Assembly (NCBI GenBank): GCA_949752795.1
Contig: OX457061.1
Coordinates: forward strand, 9,235,239-9,299,238
Origin: Hyperoodon ampullatus
Lineage: Eukaryota; Chordata; Mammalia; Artiodactyla; Ziphiidae
Length of the DNA stretch: 64,000 nucleotides
Direction: 5' to 3'
Positions 54,801 to 64,000 of the stretch are shown one piece after another; the stretch's first letter is position 1, and the number at the start of each line of letters is the position of its first letter. Both the position numbers and the translations under genes were made by a program. The notes beneath the pieces are model-generated. The model was not told the DNA's origin, did not search any database, and saw nothing but the letters and a program-made list of their open reading frames with translations.

Positions 54801-55696
54801 TGCTATAAACTTCCCTCTTAGAACTGCTTTTGCTGCATCCCGTAGGTTTTGGGTCGTTGTGTCTCCATTGTCATTTGTTTCTAGGTACTTTTTGATTTCC
54901 TCTTTGATTTCTTCAGTGATCACTTCGTTATTAAGTAGTGTATTGTTTAGCCTCCATGTGTTTGTATTTTTACAGATCTTTTCCTGTAATTGATATCTAG
55001 TCTCATAGCATTGTGGTCAGAAAAAATACTTGATACAATTTCAATTTTCTTAAATTTACCAAGGCTTGATTTGTGACCCAAGATATGATCTATCCTGGAG
55101 AATGTTCCATGAGCACTTGAGAAAAATGTGTATTCTGTTGTTTTTGGATGGAATGACCTATAAATATCAATTCAGTCCATCTTGTTTAATGTATCATTTA
55201 AAGCTTGTGTTTCCTTATTTATTTTCATTTTGGATGATCTGTCCATTGGTGAAAGTGGGGTGTTAAAAGTCCTCTACTATGAATGTGTTACTGTCGATTT
55301 CCCCTTTTATGGCTGTTACTATTTGCCTTATGTATTGAGGTGCTCCTATGTTGGGTGCATAAATATTTACAATTGTTATATCTTCTAATTGGATTGATCC
55401 CTTGATCATTATGTAGTGTCCTTCTTTGTCTCTTCTAGTAATCTTTATTTTAAAGTCTATTTTGTCTGATATGAGAATTGCTACTCCAGCTTTCTTTTGG
55501 TTTCCATTTGCATGGAATATCTTTTTCCATCCCCTTTCAGTCTGTATGTGTCTCTAGGTCTGAAGTGGGTCTCTTGTAGACAGCATATATATGGGTCTTG
55601 TTTTTGTATCCATTCAGCCAGTCTGTGTCTTTTGGTGGGAGCAGTTAGTCCATTTACATTTAAGGTAATTATCGATATGTATGTTCCTATTCCCAT
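51891..55696 (-). pseudogene. L1 ORF2 (endonuclease and reverse transcriptase), disabled
   Basis: N-terminal endonuclease: TLNVNGL and LQETHF (metal and active-site Asn and Glu) near 55665 and 55570. A small deletion after TYRLK (about 55530) shifts frame. Middle: NYRPISLMN and GFIPGM (RT fingers/palm), preceded by a frameshift near 54665. A longer A-run at 53904-53908 shifts frame again just before KAFDKIQH. The RT catalytic box FADDM is intact near 53620. Premature TGA at 52611-52613 and TAA at 52203-52205 interrupt the C-terminal, Cys-containing region. The natural end is ...HIYGI at about 51891. Confidence 0.88.
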
Positions 55697-56649
55697 TTTC
55701 TTAATTGTTTTGGGTTTGTTATTGTAGGTCTTTTCCTTCTGTTGTGTTTCTTGCCTAGAGGAGTTCCTTTAGCATTTGTTTGTAAAGCTGGTTTGGTGGT
55801 GCTGAACTCTCTCAGCTTTTGCTTGTCTGTAAACATTTTAATTTCTCTATCAAATCTGAATGAGATCCTTGCTGGGTAGCATAATCTTGGTTGCAGGTTT
55901 CTCTCCTTCATCACTTTAAGTATGTCCTGCCAGTCCCTTCTGGCTTGCAGAGTTTATGCTGAAAGATCAGCTGTTAACCTTATGGGGATTCCCTTGTGTG
56001 TTATTTGTTGTTTTTCCCTTGCTGCTTTTAATATGTTTTCTTTGTATTTAATTTTTGACAGTTTGATTAATATGTGTCCTGGCATATTTCTCCTTGGATT
56101 TATCCTGTATGGGACTCTCTGTGCCTCCTGGACTTGATTAACTATTTCCTTTCCCATATTAGGGAAGTTTTCAACTATAATCTCTTCAAATATTTTCTCA
56201 GTCCCTTTCTTTTTCTCTTCTTCTTCTGGAACCCCTATAATTCAAATGTTGGTGCGTTAAATGTTGTCCCAGAGGTCTCTGAGACTGTCCTCAGTTCTCT
56301 TCATTCTTTTTTCTTTCTTCTGCTCTGCAGTAGTTATTTCCACTATTTTATCTTCCACGTCACTTATCCGTTCTTCTGCCTCAGTTATTCTGCTATTGAT
56401 CCCATCTAGAGTATTTTTCATTTCATTTATTGTGTTTCTAATCATTGCTTGATTCATCTTTAGTTCTTCTAGGTCCTTGTTAACTGTTTCTTGCATTTTG
56501 TCTATTCTATTTCCAAGATTTTGGATCATCTTTACTATCATTATTCTGAGTTCTTTTTCAGGTAGACTGCCTATTTCCTCTTCATTTGTTAGGTCTGGTG
56601 GGTTTTTATCTTGCTCCTTCTCCTGCTGTGTGTTTTTCTGTCTTCTCAT
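55690..56649 (-). pseudogene. L1 ORF1 (RNA-binding chaperone), disabled
   Basis: An N-terminal 130-codon frame (56649-56257) starts MRRQKN and forms the coiled coil: heptad-like MIQNLGNRIDKMQETV, then INSRITEAEERISDVEDKI. It stops after LWDNI where the RRM domain should begin. The continuation is visible in pieces: PYRINPRRNMPGHILIKLS (56157-55954), ending at a TAA in place of a Glu codon after ADLSA, then the C-terminal domain LQPRLCYPARISFRFD to PKQLRKWE (55914-55687). In the family, ORF1p binds L1 RNA as a trimer. Confidence 0.85.
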
Positions 56650-57149
56650 TTTGCTTATCTTACTGTGTTTGGGGTCTCCTTTTTGCAGGCTGCAGGTTCA
56701 TAGTTCCCGTTGGTTTTGGTGTCTGTCCCCAGTGACTAAGGTTGGTTCAGTGGGTTGTGTAGGCTTCCTGGTGGAGGGGACTAGTGCCTGTGTTCTGGTG
56801 GATGTGGCTGGATCTTGTCTTTCTGGTGGGCAGGTCCACGTCTGGTGGTGTGTTTTGGGGTGTCTGTGGACTTTTTATGATTTTAGGCAGCCTCTCTGCT
56901 AATGGGTGGGGTTGTGTTCCTGTCTTGCTAGTTGTTTGGCATAGGGTGTCCAGCACTGTAGCTTGCTGGTCGTTGAGTGAAGCTGGGTGCTGGTGTTGAG
57001 ATGGAGATCTCTGGAAGATTTTCGCCATTTGATATTATGTGGAGCTGGGAGGTCTCTTGTGGACCAGTGTCCTGAAGTTGGTTCTCCCACCTCAGAGGCA
57101 CAGCACTGACTCCTGGCTGCAGCACCAAGAACCTTTCATCCACACGGCT

Positions 57150-57305
57150 CAGAATAAAAAGGAGAAAAAGTAGAAAGAAAGAATTAGTAGAAGGAAAGAA
57201 GGAAGGAAAGAAAGAAGAAAGAAAGAGAAAGGAAGAAGGGAGGCAGGGAGGAAGGAGGGAAGGAAGGAAAAAAGGAAAGAAGATAAAATAAAATAAAATA
57301 AAGTA
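57150..57305. repeat. Polypurine GAAA/GGAA tract
   Basis: Almost pure purine for about 140 bp on the + strand (GAAGGAAAGAAGGAAGGAAA and similar), with many GGAA cores, then (ATAAA)n. Part of the L1 5' UTR. Such tracts can form triplex DNA and bind ETS-type factors. Confidence 0.85.
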
Positions 57306-57802
57306 TGATAAAATATAATAAAGTTATTAAAATAAAAAATAATTATTAAGAAAAAAACGGACGGATAGAACCCTGGGACAAATGGTGGAAGCAAAGCTTT
57401 ACAAACAAAATCTCACACAGAAGCATACACATACACACTCAGAAAAAGAGGAAAAGGGGAAAAAATCATAAATCTTGCTCTCAAAGTCCACCTCCTCAAT
57501 TTGGGATGATTCATTGTCTAAAGGAGGGAAGAAAGGAAAGAAAGAAAGAAGGTAAAGTAAAATAAAGTAAGATAGAATAAAATAAAGTTATAAAAAATAA
57601 TTATTAAGAAAAAAATTTAAAAAAACAAAAAACAAACAAAAAACGGACAGACAGAACCCTAGGACAAATGGTGGAAGCAAAGCTGTACAGACAAAATCTC
57701 ACACAGAAGCATACATGTACACACAAAAAGAGGAAAAGGGGAAAAAATAATAAATGTTGCTCTCAAAGCCCACCTCCTCAATTTGGGATGATTCGTTGTC
57801 TA
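57239..57802. repeat. 282-bp tandem duplication within the L1 5' UTR
   Basis: Copy 1 is about 57239-57520 and copy 2 is 57521-57802. Each has a GGAAGGAAAG purine tract, an AATAAAATAAAGT tract, ACGGACRGAYAGAACCCT, GGACAAATGGTGGAAGCAAA, 'acaaaatctcacacagaagcatac', 'aaaagaggaaaaggggaaaaaa', ending TTTGGGATGATTCRTTGTCTA. Copies differ by scattered substitutions. Confidence 0.88.
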
Positions 57803-58953
57803 TTCAGGTATTCCACAGATGCAGGTACATCAAGTTGATTGCGGAGCTTTAATCCGCTGCTTCTGAGGCTGCTGGGAGAGATTTCCCTTTCTCTTCTTTG
57901 TTCTCACAGCTCCCGGGTCTCAGCTTTGGATTTGGCTCCGCCTCTGCGTGTAGGTCGCAGGAGGGCGTCTGTTCTTCGCTCAGACAGGACAGGGTTAAAG
58001 GAGCAGCCGCTTCGGGGACTCTGGCTCACTCAGGCCGGGGGGAGGGAGGGGTACGGAGTGCGGGGCGAGCCTGCGGCGGCAGAGGCCAGCGTGACGTTGC
58101 ACCAGCCCGAGGCGCGCCGTGCGCTCTCCCGGGGAAGCCCTCCCTGGATCCTGGGTCCCCGGCAGTGGCGGGCTGCACAGGCTCCCCGGAAAGGGGGCGT
58201 GGACAGTGGCCTGTGCTCGCACACACGCCTCTTGGCAGTGGCAGCAGCAGCCCCAGCGTCCCACGCCCGGCTCTGGGGTCTGCGCCGTTAGCCGCGGCTC
58301 GCGCCTGTCTCTGGAGCTCCCTTAAGCAGCGCTCTGAATGCCCTCTCCTCGCGCACCAGGAAACAAAGAGGGAAGAAAAAGTCTCTTGCTTCTTCGGTAG
58401 GTCCATACTTTTTCCCGGACTCCCTCCCGGCTAGCTGTGGCGCATTAGCCCCCTTCAGGCTGTGTTCATGCCGCCACCCCCAGTCCTCTCCCTGCGCTCC
58501 GAATGAATCCCGAGCCTCAGCTCCCAGCCCCGCCCGCCCTGGCGTGTGAGCAGACAAGCCTCTCGGGCTGGTGAGTGCTGGTCGGCACTGATCCTCCGTG
58601 CGGGAATCTCTCCGCTTTGCCCTCCGCACCCCTGTTGCTGCGCCCTCCTCTGTGGCTCCGAAGCTTTCCCCCTCCGCCACCCGCGGTCTCCGCCCGCGAA
58701 GGGGCTCCTAGTGTGTGGAAACCTTTCCTCCTTCACGGCTCCCTCCCACTGGTGCAGGTCCCGTCCCTATCCTTTTGTCTCTGTTTAATCTTTTTTCTTT
58801 TGCCCTACCCAGGTACGTGGGGAGTTTCTTGCCTTTTGGGAGGTCTGAGGTCTTCTGCCAGCGTTCAGTAGGTGTTCTGTAGGAGTTGTTCCACGTGTAG
58901 ATGTATTTCTGGAGTATCTGTGGGGAGGAGGGTGATCTCCGTGTCTTACTCTT

Positions 58954-58963
58954 CCGCCATCTT
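58954..58963 (-). promoter_or_regulatory. YY1-type motif at the L1 5' end
   Basis: The minus strand reads AAGATGGCGG (CCGCCATCTT on +), 9 bp in from the element's outer edge. In human L1 a YY1 site at the corresponding place sets the transcription start. Here it supports the end at 58972 as the true 5' terminus. Confidence 0.75.
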
Positions 58964-58972
58964 CCCCGGAAG

Positions 58973-59294
58973 TTCTATATGTTTTATTTTTTTTTAATTT
59001 TTATTGGAGTATAGTTGATTTACAATGTGTTAGTTTCAGGTGTACAGCGAAGTGAATCAGATATATATATATATATATATGAGTATATATGTATGTATGA
59101 GTATATATATATGAGTATATATATGTATCTCTCCATTCTTTTCAAGATTCTTTTCCCATATAGTTCATTACAAAATATTGAATAGAGTTCCCTGTGCTAT
59201 ACAGTAGGTCCTTGTTAGTTATCTATTTTATATATAGTAGTGTGTATTTGTTAATCCCAATATCCTAATTTATATATCTATTTGTTTTAACTAG
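58973..59294 (-). mobile_element. L1 3'-end piece, reverse
   Basis: T-run at about 58983-58998, then 'ttattggagtatagttgatttac', GTGTTAGTTTCAGGTGTACA, a TA/GTATA microsatellite (59060-59126), 'gtgctatacagtaggtcc', 'taatcccaatatcc'. L1 3' UTR text that breaks off at about 59290. The next part of the 3' UTR appears only at 62298. Confidence 0.8.
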
Positions 59295-59981
59295 ATAGTC
59301 CTTTAAGTTCAAACAGATTCTAAAAGACCTACATTTTTTTACTCCCTTCCCCCACACTTTGCATTTTTGACGTTATATTTTACATCTTCATGTTTATCTG
59401 TTTACTGATTATTTTAGTTATAGTTGATTTTTACAATTTTGTCTTGTAATCTTCATACTAGCTTATTTAAGTGGTTGATCTTCAGCCTTTACTATATGTT
59501 TGCTTTTATTAATGGGATTTTCCCTTTTCTATAGATACTTCTTGTTATAGCCTTTTCTTCTTCCCTTAGAAAAGTCCCTTTAGCATTTCTTTTTGGGTCA
59601 GTTTAGTATTGATGAACTCTTAGTTTTGTTTATCTGAGAAGTTCTTTACCTCTCCTTCAATTCTAAGTGATAATCTTGCTTGGTAGAGTATCCTAGGTTG
59701 CAGGTTTTGCCCTTTCAGCACTTTAAATATATCATGCCATTCCCTTCTGGCCTGCAAAGTTTCTGGAGAGAAATCAGCTGATAGCCTTATGGAGATTCCC
59801 TTGTAACGGACTCTTTGTTTTTCTCTTGCTGCCTTTAGAATCCTCTCTTTATCTTTTGCTATTTTAATTATGTCTTGGTGTGGGTCTGTTTGGGTTCATC
59901 TTGTTTGGGACCATATGTGCTACCTGTACCTGGATATCTGTTTCCTTCTTCAGGCTTGGGAAGTTTTCAGCCATAATTTCA

Positions 59982-60455
59982 TTAAATACATTTTTGACTC
60001 TCGCCCCCGCTTTTCTCTCTTCTCCTTGTGGGACCCCCTATAATATGAATGTTGGTACACTTAATCTTATTCCAAAGATTCCTTAAACTGTTTTCATTTT
60101 TTAAAATTTGTTTTTCTTTTTGCTGTTCTGATTGGGTAATTTCCATTATTCTATTTTCTAGATTACTTATGCCTTCTTCTGTATCACCTAGTCTGCTGTT
60201 CATTCCTTCCAGAGTGCTTTTCATTTCAGTTATTGTATTCTTCAGTTCTGACTGGTTCCTTTTGATATTTTCTAGTTCCTTGTTAAACTTCTCACTGTGT
60301 TCATCTATTCTTTTCCCTAATTCAGTTAGCAGTCTTATTTCTACTAATGCTTTGAATTCTTTATCTAGTAAATTGTTTATTTCTATTTCATTTGTTATTT
60401 TTTCAGGGTCTTTCTCTTGCTTTTTCAATTGAGACAAAGTCCTCTGTCTTTTCAT
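59982..60455 (-). pseudogene. L1 ORF1 remnant of an older subfamily
   Basis: A 157-codon minus-strand frame. Starts MKRQRTLSQL and has the coiled-coil heptads LTELGKRIDEHSEKFNKELE and MNSRLGDTEEGISNLENRI, the linker to the RRM with LRNLWNKIK and NIHIIGG, and then a frameshift. Distinct in sequence from the ORF1 at 56.3-56.6 kb, so a separate L1 lineage. The RRM and C-terminal domain are lost from this frame. Confidence 0.85.
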
Positions 60456-61564
60456 TTGCCTATCTTTCTCTGTCTCTATGGAATTAGGTCAAACAGTTAC
60501 GTATGGTGGTCTTGAAGGGGTGTCCTTATGTAGTAGTTTCCCTATACAGTCTGCATGTGCCCAGTGGCTTTGGTGGGAGAGCTGGATTTGACACGAACAT
60601 AAGTTGCATCTTTCCTCAGGGTGTTCTGGCAGCGATCTCCTTGGTAGGAGCTGGGGCTGGAGAAGGAGGGGCTAGGGCTGGAGCCAGGTGTGAGGTGGAG
60701 CTTTCCCTCTACTCAGTGGATGTCACCACCCTGTTGGGGGTGGGGTCAGGTCCCAAGTTGCTGGAGCAGAAGCCCTGAGGGTTGGCTCTGACCTGGCTCA
60801 GTTCCCTTTAAGTGCGTGTTCTTCCCCTCCCAGGTCCAGCACCCTCAGTCCCAGAGGGGAGCAGTGCTGGAGTAAGAGGGGCCAGTGTGGGCATTTGGTG
60901 AGGGTCAGGGCAGGGGGTGTGGTGGTCTGGCTGCCGTCAGAGATCTGGAGTGCCTCTGATGGCCTCCCTGTGCAATCTTCAGTAATGGCTGCCCCCTCCC
61001 CACTAAGTCATCACTTAGCATTCGAGCTGACACTGCGTCTCATGGCCCGAGCTTTCTTCCTTGGTTGTGGCAGCCCTTGCCCCAGTGTGGAGCTGCAACG
61101 TGAGGCAAAGGGTGCTGGAGCGTTTGCTTGGCTCAGGCTTGGGTGCACACTGGGGTGGTAGCGGGAAACAATCCAGCCAGCTGGCTGTTTCCGTCTGCCC
61201 TTTCTGCCCTGCTTTGGGGGTAAGCGAGCATTTGTGCACTCCTCATGAGCAGAGTCCAGGCTGCCCACAGCTCTCCTGTTAGTCCCACTGGCCCTCCAAC
61301 CAGCCAAGGGGCTCATCTTCCCTTTATTGGACCCCAGGGCTGGAATGCCCAATATGTGGCTCACCCCCAGGGAGGGTCTCCACCCATCTAATCTTCCTTT
61401 TCCTCTGAGTCCCTTCCCGGGGACACAGGTCCTGACCTTATTGCTTCTTTTCTCCTCCTACCTGATTCTGCTTGTATCTTACAGCTTTGTTAGTACGGGA
61501 GCCTTTCTGCTAGTCTCCAGTTAGTTTTCAGTAAGAATTGTTCCACATGTAGATGTATTTTTTT

Positions 61565-62004
61565 TTTTTTAAACATCTTTATTGGAGTGTAACTGCTTTA
61601 CAGTGTTGTGTTCGTTTCTGCTGTATAACAAAGTGAATCAACTCTATGCATACGTATATCCCCATATTCCCTCCCTCTTGCGTCTCCCTCCCACCCTCCT
61701 TATCCTACCCCTCTAGGTGGTCACAAAGCACCGAGCTGATCTCCCTGTGCTATGTGGCTGCTTCCCACTAGCTATCTGTTTTACATTTGGTAGTGTATAT
61801 ATGTCAATGCTACTCTCTCACTTCGTCCCAGCTTACCCTTCCCCCTCCCCATGTCCTCAAGTCCATTCTCTACGTCTGTATCTTTATTCCTGTCCTGCCC
61901 CTAGGTTCATTTTGTTTTTTTAGATTCCATATATATATGTGAGCATATGGTATTTGTTTTTCTATTTCTGACTTACTTCACTCTGTATCACAGACTCTAG
62001 GTCC
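61565..62004 (-). mobile_element. 440-bp 5'-truncated L1 insertion, same family as the 7.4 kb L1
   Basis: Reverse: T-run, AACATCTTTATTGGAGTGTA, 'ctgctgtataacaaagtgaatc', 'ccctcttgcgtctccctcccacc', 'gtcacaaagcaccgagctgatc', 'ccactagctatctg', ending 'cactctgtatcacagactctagg'. The same text occurs at 51570-51980. Flanked by TGTAGATGTATTTTT at about 61548 and 62005, a clear target-site duplication. Confidence 0.92.
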
Positions 62005-62070
62005 TGTAGATGTATTTTTTATGTGTACATGGGAGGAAGTGAGTTCTGGGTCCTTCTACTTCGCCATCTT

Positions 62071-62272
62071 TTTTTTTTTTGCGGTACGCGGGCCTCTCAC
62101 CGCTGTGGCCTCTGCCGTTGCGGAGCACAGGCTCCGGACGAGCAGGCTCAGCGGCCACGGCTCACGGGCCCAGCCGCTCCATGGCATGTGGGATCTTCCC
62201 GGACTGGGGCACGAACCCGTGTCCCCTGCATCGGCAGGCAGACTCTCAACCACTGTGCCACCAGGGAAGCCC
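62071..62272 (-). mobile_element. CHR-type SINE, about 200-bp class
   Basis: Reverse: T-run, GCGGTACGCGGGCCTCTCAC, 'gctccggacgagcaggctcagcggcc', GATCTTCCCGGACTGGGGC, head ending CACCAGGGAAGCCC. 15-bp duplication CTACTTCGCCATCTT / CTACTTTGCCATCTT (62056-62070 and 62273-62287), one mismatch at a CpG. It landed on the older L1's YY1-type start motif, duplicating it. Confidence 0.92.
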
Positions 62273-62297
62273 CTACTTTGCCATCTTGATTCAGGTC

Positions 62298-64000
62298 CTT
62301 ATTGTTATATTTTAGATTCCACATGTAAGTGAGATCATACAGTATTTGTCTTTCTTTGTCTGACTTATTTCATTTAGCACATTGCCCTCAAGGTCCATCC
62401 ATGTTGTTGCAAACAGCAAGATTTCATTCTTTTTTTACGGCTAAGTAGTATTCCATTGTATAAATATACCACATTTTCTTTATCCATTCATCCACTCATG
62501 CACACTTACGTTGTTTCCATATCTTGGCTATTGTAAATAATGCTGCAATGAACATAGGGGTGCATAGATCTTTTTGAATTAATGCTTTTGTTTTCTTCAG
62601 GTAATACCCAGAAGTGGAATTGCTAGATCATATGGTAGTTCTATTTTCAATTTTTTGAGGAACCTCCATGTTGTTTTCCATAGTGGCTTCGCCAAGTGAC
62701 ATTTGTAACAAAGGGCACAGGGGTTTACTCATCTCCACATCCTTGCCAATACTTACTTGTTATTTCTGTCTTTTTGATAACAGCTATTCTAACAAGTGTG
62801 AGGTGATACCTCATTGTGGTTTTGATCTGCATTTCCCTGATGATTAGTGATGTTGAATATATTTTCAAGTACCTGTTGGCCATCTGTATACCTTCTTTGG
62901 AAAAATGTCTGTTCAGATCTTCTATTTTTTAATTGGATAGTTTGGCTTTCTGCTAATGAGTTGTATGAGTTCTTTATATATTTTGGATATTAATCCCTTG
63001 TCAGACATACGATTTATAAATATTTTCTCCTATTCAGTATGTTGCCTTTCATTTTGTTGATGGTTTCCTTTGCTGTGCAGAAGCTTTTTTGTTTTATGTA
63101 GTCACACTTATTTTTGGTTTTGCTTTCTTTTGATCTCAAATCCAAAAAATCATCACCAAGTCCTATGTCATGGAGCTTACTGCTTATGTTTTCTTCTAGT
63201 AGTCTTATGGTTTAAGGTCTTACATTTAAGCCTTTACTGCATTTTGAGTTTATTTTTGTGTATGGTGTAAGATAGTGGTCTAGTTTCATTCTTTTGCTAG
63301 TGGCTGTCCAGTTTTCCCAACACCATTTATGGAAGAGACTGTCCTTTACCCATTATAAATGCTTGGCTCTTTTGTTGCAAATTAATCAACCATATATGTG
63401 TGGGTTTATTTCTGGGCTCTCTATTCTGTTCCATTGATCTTTGTGTCTGTTTTTATGCCAATATCATACTGTTTTGGATACTAAAGCTTTGTAATAAAGT
63501 TTGACACCAGGGAGCATGACGCCTCCAGTTTTGTTCTTTTTTCTCAAGATTGCTTTGGCTATTTTTTTTTTTTTTTTTTGTGGTTCCACACAAATTTTAG
63601 GTTTGTTCTCTTTCTGTGAAAATGACCTTGGAATTTTGATAGGGATTGCACTGAATCCTTAGATTGCTTTGGATAGTATGAGCATTTTAACAATATTAAT
63701 TCTTCCAATCCATGAGCATGGGATATCTTTCCATTTATCTGTGTCTTCTTTGATTTCTTTCATCAGTATCTTATAGTTTTCAATATACAGTCCTTTCACC
63801 TCCTTGGTTAAAATTTATTCCTAGGTATTTTATTTTCTTTGATGCAATTATAAACTGTATTGTTTTCTTAATTTCCCTTTTTGATAGTTCATTACTAGTG
63901 TATTGAAATGCAACTGATTTTTGTATATTGATTTTTGTATACTGCAACTTTAATAAATTCATTTATTAGTTCTAACAGTTTTTGGTGGAGTTTTTAGGGT
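62298..64000 (-). mobile_element. L1 LINE, mid 3' UTR into ORF2, reverse, cut by the window edge
   Basis: Begins in the middle of the L1 3' UTR ('tagattccacatgtaagtgag') and continues through the ORF2 C-terminus to the RT thumb ('ttcattactagtgtattg') at the last base. Together with 58973-59294 it could be one L1 split by the 5'-half element. An RT-thumb frame at 63962-63780 reads NIQKSVAFQYT and [11 protein letters not shown]. Broken elsewhere. Confidence 0.85.

Larger units (their letters stand above)
51548..58972 (-). mobile_element. Near full-length L1 LINE (about 7.4 kb), reverse, inactive
   Basis: Read on the minus strand it is complete in plan. The 5' end is at 58972 with a YY1-type AAGATGGCGG. 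The 5' UTR (about 58972-56650) has a GC-rich promoter part and a purine-rich tandem duplication. ORF1 follows (56649 to about 55690), then ORF2 (about 55696-51891), the 3' UTR and poly-A at about 51570-51549. It is the best-preserved L1 here, so probably the youngest large insertion. ORF1 has at least two interruptions, and ORF2 has at least three indels and two nonsense codons, so it cannot retrotranspose. No clean target-site duplication could be matched. Confidence 0.92.
56650..58972 (-). promoter_or_regulatory. L1 5' UTR with internal promoter
   Basis: About 2.3 kb upstream of ORF1. The outer part (57880-58972) is CpG-rich, with CGCGAGCCGCGGC-type text on the minus strand, and begins with the YY1 motif. 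The inner part is purine-rich and duplicated. In mammalian L1s this region holds a sense RNA polymerase II promoter and often an antisense one. The CpG richness is therefore repeat-derived, not a host CpG island. Confidence 0.8.
59295..62297 (-). mobile_element. L1 5'-half (ORF1 and 5' UTR without ORF2 and 3' UTR), reverse
   Basis: Left part: spacer/ORF1-end text of an older L1 subfamily ('ccttagaaaagtccctttagcatttc', 'atatcatgccattcccttctggcctgc'). ORF1 frame at 60455-59982, then a 5' UTR to about 62297 starting with a CAAGATGGC motif on the minus strand. Interrupted by an L1 3' end (61565-62004) and a SINE (62071-62272). Unusual because L1 copies normally lose the 5' side, not the 3' side. 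It may be the 5' half of the 46.9-51.5 kb L1. Confidence 0.7.

Noticed and set aside
57839..58788. Several long frames and an apparent host CpG island or gene start
   Set aside because: The region is the 5' UTR of the reverse-oriented L1, ending at the YY1-type motif at 58954-58972.
62021..62332. Open frames of about 100 codons at several SINE copies (also near 9010-9306, 27796-28300, 31090-31556, 50962-51207)
   Set aside because: All are translations of CHR-type SINE bodies; the same peptide phrases recur at each copy.

Overview
The window is nuclear DNA from a mammal, most likely a cetacean (whale or dolphin); a hippopotamus is the main alternative. Ten copies of the tRNA-derived CHR-type SINE shared by whales, hippos and ruminants are present, in three size classes: about 120-145 bp, about 200-210 bp and about 315-370 bp. 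I see no ruminant BovB or Bov-A units and no pig PRE-1. A near full-length L1 carries a long GC-rich 5' UTR of the cetartiodactyl type, and MIR and L2 fossils common to all mammals are scattered throughout. No intact protein-coding gene, rRNA, tRNA or CRISPR array is supported. The long open frames are retrotransposon remnants, simple-repeat artefacts or chance frames in GC-rich DNA.

Layout: 1-8.4 kb is GC-rich single-copy DNA with dense MIR/L2 fragments, a (GT)66 microsatellite and a divergent pair of CTCF-like motifs. 8.6-10.9 kb is a reverse-oriented L1 piece carrying two SINEs. 11-13.4 kb has MIRs and two candidate conserved regulatory blocks that share an identical 16-mer. 13.7-17.1 kb is L2/MIR with an old L1. 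17.4-20.3 kb is AT-rich with very old L1. 20.3-23.4 kb is a run of L2 fragments in both orientations. 23.6-30 kb is mostly single-copy DNA with TAAT-rich blocks that look like conserved noncoding elements, plus a palindromic DNA transposon split by a SINE. 30-35.3 kb mixes single-copy DNA, SINEs, an L1 3' end (minus) and an L1 3' end (plus). 35.3-42.5 kb again looks regulatory, is interrupted by a nested repeat stack at 39.2-40.4 kb, and ends in a CpG island at about 42.0-42.3 kb. A second CpG island lies at 44.8-45.2 kb. From 46.4 kb to the right edge the window is almost entirely nested L1, all minus-oriented. It includes one 7.4 kb L1 (about 51,548-58,972) with promoter, ORF1 and ORF2, all disabled by stops and frameshifts.

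Interpretation (inference): this looks like a gene-poor regulatory landscape or a long intron. Nearly all recognisable L1 DNA is antisense to the + strand, as is common inside genes transcribed in the + direction, but no exon could be demonstrated. I found no evidence of a new biological system. The most unusual items are a 43-bp near-perfect hairpin inside an old L1 that looks like a template-switch scar, a 282-bp tandem duplication inside the L1 5' UTR, a 5'-half-only L1 fragment between two pieces of other L1 DNA, and clusters of homeodomain-type AT motifs in otherwise GC-rich single-copy DNA.
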